Below, in pieces: positions 13,401 through 25,400 of a stretch of 64,000 bases of DNA. The stretch covers positions 27,083,334 through 27,147,333 of the forward strand of contig NW_024037074.1 in the NCBI RefSeq assembly GCF_015706575.1, given 5' to 3'. Each line of letters begins with the position of its first letter. Positions within the stretch are counted from its first letter, which is position 1. Both the position numbers and the translations under genes were made by a program. The DNA comes from Patiria miniata (lineage: Eukaryota > Echinodermata > Asteroidea > Valvatida > Asterinidae). Under the pieces are notes generated by a model. The model had not been told where the DNA came from, did not search any database, and saw only the letters and a program-made list of their open reading frames with translations.

Positions 13401-16400
13401 AAAACTGAATCAAAAAATATTGTTATTTTGACCCAGGAAAGTGTCATTATGACCAAACAACCTGAATTCTTGCACAAGTCTGACCCGGCATTTGATAGTG
13501 TATACGTCTGTAAAACTGTATTTCATTGGAAATAATGCTTAATCACAGGAGTGTTTTTAATAATACAGGAGTATCATTTCACGTACCTACGATACTGAAG
13601 ATTGATTTTCTTATGAGCAGAATCTGGCTCATATTGGTGACGAGGCAAGTCACTGAGTTTAATCCATCATCAGAAGCGAAACAATACGAGTGCTCAGCAC
13701 AACCGAATGTGTTCCCGTCGTTGATGAAAGCAGTAATAGCTGCTTGTGGGATCGAGGAATTCAACTGGTTGGAATCGACACACATTTGGATGCAAGTAGG
13801 TTCGGAGACAACTGGACACCCTGAAATGATTCCGCAGAATATACGTGGCAAATTCAGGTCATTAAGTAGGTTAACGTGATTGAATTGTCGTGGATTAAGA
13901 ACACATGGTAGTTTTGGGGGTCTTACCATAGGGGGCGAGGCAGAGGGTCAGATTTTACAGTAGGAGAGGGCGCCTAACAAATTTCGAGAATTACAACTTT
14001 TCCGACTAACAAATAGGCCTATTTTTTATTTCAGTAGTTATGGCCTCTGGCATTTCAAAGATTAGTTCAAGTAAGACACCAAGAACACTTTTTGAAATTA
14101 CTCTCGCTTACCTTCAGCAGGCGGGTATGGTAGCTTACTAACTCGACAGGCGTGAGCACTTGAAATCAGAAGGGAAAATATGACAGCGGTATCGTAAATA
14201 TTGGTTTCTGAGTACCATGCAAAATCACAACAATGTCCTTCGATTGCTTGAAACATCACTTATGTTCAAACTCTTATGAAGCATGCTGCTTAATGAATCT
14301 CGGCCTTGAAATTTGTCTTTTGTATAGTTGGTATTCGTTAACTAAACTGCGACAGATATATTTAAACTATTTGTCGTTACAAACATTGTATTCCGGTATC
14401 TTAATTTGATACTTTAACTTGACCAGACTACTAGTACTGGTGATTTGCTTTCATTACATCCCTATTTGAAATGCCATGAGGGGCTTTCGGCTGGACTTGG
14501 GTGGTGGGTTGGAACAGTTCTTTCACATAACTCTAGAGTGAGGTTAGTTACCGAATTGATGTAGGGTTGAACGGAGAGTTTTTGTCCGGACATTCCTCGA
14601 GCGTGCAGTTGGTGCTAAGGGGCAACGTTACGACATTCACTTCAGTTGTCAGCAGGAGGTGTTTGATGGAATCCTTTGTCAGAAACTCTAGCCCTGTGAT
14701 GGGATCACTTGTGCCCTTAGGAAATAATCAGTACGGAGATTGAGAAGACTCTTTATAAAGGGTAATTAAATGGCTTTAATAAGTTAGCACTAAATTGAAT
14801 TTTGGGTGCTAAGTATTCAAGTGATATGTTTGTCGAATAGTTCCTTTTTTAACCTTAACTCTAAAAGGGCCGGGTTATTTTGACCATCCCTCAGCCAGGG
14901 CCGACCCCCCCCCAAAGATCTCGGCCAGTGAGTGACGAAAAAATATTGAAAAAAGATACATGCATAGAGCAATTCATCATAAACATACCCAAGAAATTTA
15001 GTGACTATAGGTCAAATGGTTTTGGAATTATGGCTAATAAATTATTGATGTGTGAATGGTAATTTTGCTCCGTGTACACGACTTATATAGGAAAATTAAA
15101 TTTTCACGGCGCGTAGCGCCGGAACGTTTTCCGCTGTTTTAATACCATGTTATATTTTTGGTATCAAAAGATGCGCAAGGCTCGAGGCTAAAAAGTCATA
15201 ACAGCTCGGGTCGCAATCTTTTTTTCTTCAAAGCTATTGCGGAAAAAGTTGAGGGGGCGGGTTAATCTGCCCCGGCCCTTTTAGGGTTAAAAGGGATGAG
15301 GCGGATTACGAATCCTCGACATTATTAGCAATAATACGCGTGGGGCATGTTTTAATACTAAATTTATGAAAATTTAGTATTGAGGGTTGTGCGACATTAC
15401 TTGAGGCCGCGTACAGTATACTACAGCTTGCTGTGGTAACGGTGCGTAAGCTTACTAAATGCAATGATTCATAAACACCTTGTCTCATGAAAATCAAAAG
15501 ATGTGTAGATTGAATTGTTCTAAATGTGTGCAAAATTTAACTCAATTTTGTCTCTTGACGTCCGAGTTTAACGGTTGTGGAAAAAACACCTTTTAAAAAC
15601 ACCAGCCCTATTAGGGTTAACCACATATATTTGATTTTACTAGTAATAACGTTGTAACTGTCTCATTTCACTTCCTGCTGTTAGTTTCCCCTCAGCCAAC
15701 CGAAATGTTAGGATTCCGAAAATAACGAAAGATTGAGTGAAATGTGATGCGATAATGGCTAAAGTGTTAATGTGTTTGTATACGCAAGTGGTCAAAGGAT
15801 TATCACGAAACCAACACCACTGGACCATGCAGAAACTCGAAACAGTCTAATTAGTTATTTTGAACCGGTGTATTGTGAAAATTTGCCTCTATAAAATACG
15901 TCATGGTTGTGTTGCGCATGTCTTAATGAATAAAAGTGGAACAGTGACAGGTCCAATGTGAGGCTAATAGTCAAATTATGGTAAAGGAGACCAGAATTAG
16001 TATCAGTCCCATCGTTACATCATACCGTTAAGCACAACAGCATCTTTTTTTTCAATGAGAAATAAATCTTTACGGTGTACCCCATTTTATTGGTTCCTAA
16101 TTTGCATATAGGTCTATCTCTCACACATTGTACAACCCAATTTTCTTACCAGATTAACTTCAAACACTGCAAATGTCTCGTCTGGGTCACTGCAATTGTC
16201 TTTTAAAACTTTCAGTACGGTTCCAATCGCTGTCAATAATACACATAAAAGTGGGATGAAACGCATGTAAGAATTAACATTCAAATTATTTTGCCCTTCA
16301 TTGTACAACGGAACAGAGATTTGATTAATTGGATTACTTCCTTTTGCACTTACTCTTAATAAGTCTCTTCGTACATTGCCAATCATTTATCATGATCATA

Positions 16401-19400
16401 TGACATCATTATAAAACTACCAACTCCACAAGAGAGACAAACAGACAGAAGGACTCGTCAATTTAGTAGGTTATAAGGCAGCCAAAAGAGGACCAAACTA
16501 GATTTATTTCTGTTTTAACATAACATTTTTGTGATTTTTCTTGAGCCTATGTGCAGTAAATGATCAATTTCATGTATGAACAAAGTTCAATGACTTCTTG
16601 GCTGTTTTCAACACGTCACTCTTTGGAACGCAGGCTCTACGGTGACTTTACCTAAGTTAAGTTTCATGAGAATGTATGACTTCGAATATGATTTTGAATA
16701 TGTTTTATGTCAAAAGTGCCGGGCTGAATAAAAAAAATACAAAGTATGTTTTTGAGAGGATTTTTTTTCTCGCAACTATGCAGAAAAGCAAACTAAAATT
16801 GTATGTGGTTCCTGAAGACAATATACAAATATAACATGGTTTGAGGGTGGATAGTCCCTACTAGCCCCCCGAGGTATTGGAAGTTGACAAACTATTCGCC
16901 TTGAAAACAAGTTTGTTAACTTCCTATACCGAGGGGAATATCGACTATCCATCCGAAATACACCATGTTATAATTGCTTTACAATACCTCATTTGTAATC
17001 CCTTTCACTTGCATAACTGCCTCATTGCACAGTTTGCTTTATAATCTACAAGTGATATATTTCGCACTATGACAGCTTCTTTTACACTTTACTGGATGCC
17101 TTGACGAACAAAAAACACGGTGATAATTAGTCATAATTTCATCACCACTTACTTGTGCCAAAGTAGTAAACACAGTCGTAGTCAAAATCGACGGCCAGGC
17201 TGGTGAAAAGAACATCGTCCAAATGCAGTATTGGTGGATCTGATTTAGGAAAATTTGCTGGCGGTGAAATTTGAGATCCTCCAGTTTGTTCATTTGCATT
17301 GAAGCTGGGCACCGGCTTGTGTAGTAGAGGAGGATAGTCAGTGGTGTGTTTTTCATGACACTGGCAGTGTAAAAACATAACAAAATACAGACATCAACAT
17401 AGGACTCTGAGCAGGCTGCAAATATAAAATGCTTACAGGAAAAGGCACATAAATGGTTAAATGTAAACTATTTGATACTTTTGGTTCATGGATAACAATA
17501 ACGTAATACAGGGTGAGTCTAACAAGGTCCCTTGGGTAATTCCTTGTGTCACAAACACGGGAAAGGTTATAAGATTGTCTCTTCAGCCAACGTTTTATCT
17601 GGGTCTATTGACCACATACATTAAAAATTTCACCGATATTCATCCATGCATGCAAATGATACAGGTCTGTCTTTGTACCCAAAACACTACCAACACAATG
17701 TTCAGAATAGGCCTCTTGTTATGAACACGATGGCAGCAATGGGCGTCAGGAAAATGAAGGCAATACATAGAATAACAGAACAGGACATCAACTAAATGGA
17801 ATTACATTTATTGAGCTTGAAACTGAATGACAGATTAGGTTCACATTTTCACTGTCCTGCTATACTCGATCGTCCACTTGTCTGTCAATCGGATCAATGC
17901 ATATAGTTGTGTCCATGTCCTCATATCAGCAATAGCTCTGCGGACCATCCATGTTCTTCTGAAGGCTTAGATTTTCACCAATAATTCGTTGTCGAGGTCC
18001 CTACAGAATGTTTGACACAATGCGGTACACCCGGTCCTTGAGGTACCCCAAAGAAAGAAAATCAAATTGGGGTATGACGCTCCTTGTTTAGGTTGTTGTT
18101 TGCGCCATTAAATAATATTAAATACCCCCTTAATATATTAGGAAACATTGTGTTGGTAGCGTTTTTGGGTAGTCACAAAGTAAAGGCCTGTGCCCATTGC
18201 ATGCATATATGAATAGCCTATCGGTGACATTTGTACTGAATGTGGTCCAACCCAGATTGAATGTTGCTTGAAGAGGAAAACTTGTAAACTTTCCCGTTTT
18301 TGTGGCAGACAAGGAAATATCCGAAAAGGACATTTGTTTTAATCCCCTTTATAGGCACAACCTCGTTCCGATGGCGTTTTTACATAACCGCAATTCAACA
18401 TTGGAAGAAGAGAGTTGTTTCTGACGGGAATTTCTTGGCATAGACCTAATACTTCATCCTTATTGGATAACTAGCTTAAACAACATTGGAGTAAACAGCT
18501 CCTTTTGTTCTAAGTCAAAACATGCAGTCAGGGGCGTACATCCGAAAGGGGGTGGGGTATAAATCCCCCACATGTTGACCGGGGGGGGGGGGTGCGCTAT
18601 TGAATCATCGCTAACTTTTTCGTGGTGAAAAAAAAGGTGCGGATCTCGAGTAATAAAGTTCTGAAAAGTGGACAAAGGCTTTTAAATGCGTCGTTTTGAT
18701 GTAAGCGCGAGTATACAATCAGTTATCCCGCGAGCGAGAGTGGAACACGGAATAACGTAGTGCATCTGTGTCCCACATGCCACAAGGCTGCATGCAGAAT
18801 GAACAGGTGGTACACGTATAGGCTATTATAGATTATCGAAATATCAAATTCACTGCTTTCGTGCAATAGAGTGCATGAAATATATATTTAGTCATTGTAA
18901 ACGCTAAATTGCGTATATAGCAGCAAGTGCTATCATTTCTGTGTTACTCGATGAAGCATTTATATAATTTGGAGACATCCATACCGTCCCAGGCCTTGGG
19001 TTCAGTGGCCGCGACACTTCATACCATAGACTGTTGACATCACCATCGTCCTGTCCCAGGAAATTACCCTCATCAAACAGACGCATGATATCTTGCATCT
19101 TGTAACTGCAAAGAGCTGACGTCGGAGGTCCATTTCTGAATTCAAGGGATGAAATCCATTCAATCATGGCATCTATTTCCAACAAATTGCATAATTATGG
19201 CGGGGGGGGGGGGGGAGGGACATGGGAGCCCGTACAAAGCCTGTGTCTCTCTCCCTGTGGCCCACACTCAGAATGGGAGCTTTTTATGGTTTCTAATTGT
19301 TAACTTGTGTAAAAAAGAATTCCACATCGCAGTGACAGATGTATATATTCTTCCCGTCCTATTAAAATATATCAGTGTCAATTACTCAAACCAATACGAA

Positions 19401-22400
19401 TATCAAAATACAATTACACAAGGCTATTATACACATATGGCTATCAGACAGAAACCAAGTCTTTATTTTCAACTCGGGTTTCGTTCTCTTGAGCAAACTG
19501 CATTAAAAATGAATGTTTTACTCACTCTTGCAAGGTGAAAATCGCGTATGCTCTAAGATTTCTTTCGTCCCAAACCACATCCTCTGTAAACAATAATTGA
19601 AAAGACCAAGATCTCATTAAAATTATACTGCTCACTTGGTAATATAGCTTTCTTGAGCTTAAAACAAGACAAACGCAATTTCACTGTAAAGGTTTATACG
19701 AATGACCCAAAAAAAAAAAAAACATTTTAATGAAAACAAAACTGTAAGCGTTAATCACCTGCAGCTATATAAATTTTGCTCTGCTTGCATCCAACTGAAA
19801 AAAAAAGCGTTCAAAAAGGCCCAGTGCGCTGGGATTGAAACAACTTACGCAGATAATTGTATTCAAATGTCGGTTCATCACCATTTGGTACTGAGCATTC
19901 CAAGCGAGCCTTGATGAAGGTGACGAACTTCTTTGTGTTGACAGTGCCTCCTGTATCATTCTGAAAAGATGTTGACACAAATGAATGACACAAGTATAAA
20001 TACATGTATCGGCTGAAAGAAGACAAATCTATATAATGATCTACAGGTGTGGTACAGAATTTCTATTTAATTGACTATAGAACTACTTTTGAAGAAAATA
20101 TATTTGTTTTCTGTGCAGATCAAATAACAATCAATAGTGAGCTCTATTTTGTCATTCACTGTGTTTGAGTTGCGTCTTCCGCCGCAATATAATTCCACAC
20201 AATGTTTTCGGTAAGAGTAATGGGAAGATAACACCATCTCATTCCAAAAAGGTCAATCGTTGATTTAACATACCTGAGGTTGGTCTTCCCGTGCTGATTT
20301 CGAGATACATCTCGAATAATAAATGGTGTAGTTTTTTGCAATATAAACGTTTTGATTGGTGAATAAGACATGGAGCGAAATAAAAGCTTCGCCCAAATTA
20401 AGTTAATGTAATAATCACTTTACAACAACACATTTTATTTTATGTGTGGATCCTTGCGTGCATTGAAGGCACCAAAGCAACCACAATAACTTTCTTATAT
20501 TGATTCACAGGCATGCAGACGCGCCTGACATTAAGGGAAAGTATTCCAAATTAAAATGTATTTGTTGGAAAAAATATAACATTCTGTTAAAGAGCACGGA
20601 GAGAAGAAAATGTATCAAATGATTAAACGGACCATAGTACAGTCTAAAAAAAATCCCGGGCTAGGTTGACCCAGGATCCGGATTCTATTTTAGCCTGACA
20701 CTTTTCTGGGTCAAAACTGACACTTTTCGGTTCAACATGAAACTTTTCTGACCCAGATTTTGGGTCAATCTGACCCGGGACACTTTAGAGTATATGCCTA
20801 TATGCGGACTATGGGGCTTGGAACAGTTTACTATACGCTTTTACACAGCTATTCAGAAGAACAAAATGATTAGTGCTTTTGTGAGTTTGAAGATATTCCT
20901 TTACCTTGCACACTCTGGCAATGCGCGAGTACACTTTGGGTCCAGCGGTGTACTCAAGTGCAGTTTCACGGTAGAACAGAAACACGTACTCGTTACCATC
21001 ATCGTGTGTGTACTCAAACGGTCTCCCCACAAAGGTTGGTTCTACGAATACATTCACAAAATCATCCATGGTATTGTTTAAACACAGTTTGTTATGTAAT
21101 AGAAAAAAAAGAGTCCTTTGCTCTCTAAGACAGCCACAATGCTATCCCGCAACTCCTCCCTAAATCCTATTTGATCAAATAAACTGCGAACGTTCAATAT
21201 GCACGTAATGTAGCTGGCCAAATGATTAGATCTTAAGCGAAGGCCTTGCTTAAGATCGATATATTAGCCCCTCTATTTTTTTCCATACATTAATTTCAAA
21301 TCAATCCAGTCAGTAAGCAGTTGGCAGGGATTGAATTCATGTTCATGTTTTAAGGCAATTACATTTTAACAGACATCATGACTGCACCATCAAGGTTGTG
21401 TGGACAATATAAATCAGTTATTATGCAGAGTAAGTTATTATGCAGTAAATACTCGAGTCCGACTTGAGTCACAATTTTTGGCGACTAGACTCAACTCGAG
21501 TCCCAACAGGTAACTGACTCGACACAACTCGAGTCTCTTGGAGCTTGGAGTACCTCATCAGAAGGCTCGACTAGACTTGACTTGACTCACTTCCACAAAA
21601 TGACTCGACTCCACTCGAGTCCCAAAATTCAGTGACTCGCTACAACTCTGTTGTTATGCAAACTAAACAATAAGACCATTAATTTAACAGTTGTTGTTAC
21701 ACACCAAGTGTTTGCTCAACAGGGAAATTATAATGATACATGGGTATATGTAAGTCTATATGTAATTAAATATCCTATATCATACACTTCCACGAGAAGT
21801 GTTCCAAATATCCTGTACACAGGAACTGGATTAGTAAGCAAAGTCCTGCATATCTGACTTACCCTTGATAAAACCCTCTCCAGTAGTAACTGTATCTAGC
21901 TCAAACTCGATGGGGTTGGCGGAGCTTAAATCTGCTTGTACAGACCATCTGTTGAAGGTGCTGTCCGCAACATCCCCACCATAGAGCATATCCCCACGAT
22001 CACTGTCTGATATAAAATAAGAGGTTGGGTTGAGACCCATGCAAACAGTTTCTACCTATTGTTGCCCATGGCTACACATTCACATGGAAATCAGTTACAG
22101 CTACATGTTTTCTTCTCAAGACAGCAACAATCTAGTTGAAATCACTCTACGTAAAGTCCAGTAGATATATGTTAACTTCAAGATTTCACTTTAGTAATTG
22201 TTTGTTTAGGTTTTTTGTCAATGATAACCGTACCTTTTGCTAAAATTGGGATACTTACTGAACATAGCTGTCGCTGCATTAGCATCATGTTGCAGAGGAA
22301 CCACAGCTAGGTGGTTATAATTTGTATTCAAAGGATGGCATTTCAAATTGATAGTGCACTGTAAAGGAAAAACACACACACAAATACACTAGGAGAACAT

Positions 22401-25400
22401 AATGCTGAACAATATTGCTTGATCTTCAAAACCTCAGCCTATCTTGCACGCAGTGAAAAGATATAAATACATGTACCGTTTTCAATAAGACTATTTTTTG
22501 TGTGTAAAGCCAAGACTAGCCTATGGTACACTTGTCTCTTTATACTTTATTTGGGAGGATGGAGGATCGAAGAACCATATACCGAAAAAAAGGTAAAACA
22601 AAATGAAACACCACATCATCGGCACCACGAACTGACACCCCGTTGCGCGTGAGTGCCCTGCACGCGCGCGTATTTTCAGAACCGGGTTATATTGGGTTTC
22701 CAGAACTGACATCCTCCACAGTGCGGCACATTTAGACCGCACCTTTCCGGTTTTACGAACTGACACTGACCTTAATTTCACCAATTAAAACGTTTTTACT
22801 TATTTGTTATGTAAGTACACAAGTATGGATTAATTTCGTGTAAAACCTTTTAAACCGTTTTTCTCCATTTATTGAGTGTAAGTTCGTAAAAACTAAAATC
22901 TTTCTATTTTGCGTCAGTGTCGATATGCGCGTGCAGGACCAGGTGTTAGTTCGTGAAACCGAACATGTTGATAACGTGGTTTTCACGAACTGACACCCAC
23001 TTGCGCGTGAGTGTCAGTTCGTGGTGCCGATGACAACCATTGATAAAATCATATCTCGCAACACAACTTTAAATTCAAGGTAACATTTGGTTTGTGCTTC
23101 TTAAGGGAAAATTTGCACACTGAATCACCGACCCTTGTTATCTTTGGCCTAAAACAATATCAATTGTCCCTTATACCAAGAACAACCTTTGATCCGAGGA
23201 CCTAAAGGACAAAAAAGAACTGAAGGACAGACCTGTGTGACCAACTCACTCACCAACCAGCCGACCAACTGACGAAATGACACACAGACCCACTTACCAG
23301 CTGACCGACTCGCTAACCCACTGACCAAACGTTCGATCAACCAACCGACAAAGTCACCAACTAACCAGTGAAAAGACCGATCGACTCATCACATCCAAAC
23401 AGCCCACGGATCGGCCGACCTACAAACAACAAGCCCACCGAACAACTTAACGACGGACCATACTTACCCAATGGCCGACTAACAGACTAACCAACCGACT
23501 GACTGACCGACTGACTCAACCACCCACCGATCAGACAAACAACCATCCCACAGACTGAACTATGGTGCGACTGTATGTCTAACACTAACAGACTGAACGA
23601 CCGATCCACCACCAGAACAACTAACTCACCGACCGACGTACAAGCTGACTGACCAACACAACGATCAATAGACCGAGCCACCATCCGACTAACCAACGCA
23701 CCGACCGACTGACAAGCTGACTTTCGGGAAAAGTGGACCTTATAGTTCTCTATTTTCAACGTCCCCTATTGAATGCAAAAGCACACGCACTCATCCACCA
23801 ACCGAGCCACCAACCAACTGACTCTCCGACAAACCAACTTTCATACGAATGGATCAGCGACCCACCGCCCGACAGACCGAACGACCGATCAACAGACCAG
23901 TCCACAACCCACAGACACACTACAGACCGACCAACTGACTAGACTATCTGCCTACCTCGTAACACTGCATGCTCATTGCATTTGTGCCACACACCAGGAA
24001 ATCGCCAGAACTCGTTCTTTCTGCAACTCGTATGAAGTTCCAACAGACAGTCTATTTTTAGATAAAGTATAACAATGTTTCATGAGTGGCAACGTTAATA
24101 AAGACAAGGGAAGTGTCACCTGAGAATGTACTGCTCCTTGGAAAGGTTGGCTGCAGCTAATTCAAAAATATTTATTATTATTATTATTATTTTTTTTTTT
24201 TTTTTTGGGGGGGGGTTCAAGATGAGGCATATTAAATTTAAATTTAGCTTTTAATTAATGTTTAAGCGTGATGGGGGTGGAGAATGTGCCCCCTTACACT
24301 CACCCACCCTTACACAGGCATAGAAGTGGGGTACTTCTTTGTTCTCGTGTACTAAAATTTTGCAATGTCGCACACTAATGTCAAAATGCTCTTATTTTAG
24401 CCAGAATGAATTTTGGGGGCTGAAATTCGGACTTAATATCCCTTTTCTAAAACTCTTCCATTTGCGACGGATCAAGCCACCTTGGAAATTCCTAGTTTTT
24501 GAATGAAATCCATTTATCTATTTCTTGAAAAACTTCTGGGGTACCAAACGTCGGTGGGCATTCCTTGTGGGGTACCTCCCATTTACGTTACATACCAAAT
24601 GTGGACATTCCCTGGGTTAGTCAAGAAAATCCAGTGAAAAAAAAAATCATTTTTCCCAAACTGTGAAAACTTTTTCAACCCAATTTTTTTCTATGCTCCC
24701 CTTTAGTGTTTCTTTTAATTTTGCCACAGATAAACCTAAAATGCCTCTAAACCTGTTTCCAGAAATGGGGAAAAACTGTGTGGACTTGCCCAAGTCCACA
24801 CAACGTCGCCTCTACCTGGTTTATGTGGACCTCTTTTTTTCCCCCGGAAATCCACACGGTGAATGTAATGCCTTCCCACACGTTTAGACCAGGGGGATGG
24901 GTAATTGCTGGATAATCCCCTCCCACCGAATTGTTTTTGTAAGACACCAAAATGTTATCTTGTAACTTCCCAGCAGTCCAAATGAATTAAATAGTCCTTA
25001 AAAATGGAGAACAAACAGTACAAAACTTTGTCTACACCATTTCGATGTAAGGTAGTAGGACATATTAGCGCAATTACATGATATGTACAGTTGCAGCATA
25101 AACAGCACCCCCAATCGTCATGTGGTGTCTCCCCACCCTCCCCTTTTTGAGATTTCATGGTTTGCCAATTATACAATTTGTGGTCGTCCCCGACCACCTT
25201 ACTGGTTTCCGCCTCTCTTTGAGAACAACTAGTTTAATAATGACATTACTAAATAACTTTAAAGCAATTTACATGGATGGTATAGCGTGAGCGTGCGTGT
25301 AATACAAAGAAATATAAGATTTGTCGTAAGCCAACCGATCGAAGACGTGTTGTCCAATTCCTTCTAATCGGTCATAAGAAGGAAACAAATAATTGTTGCT

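Noticed and set aside
14112..14590. A PSI domain after the SEMA domain
   Set aside because: Cys residues are present, but the PSI spacing and its C-G-x-C core are not seen.
23149..24072. Several open frames on both strands
   Set aside because: They follow the degenerate GACCGACT/CAACCA minisatellite, have repetitive composition and match no family.
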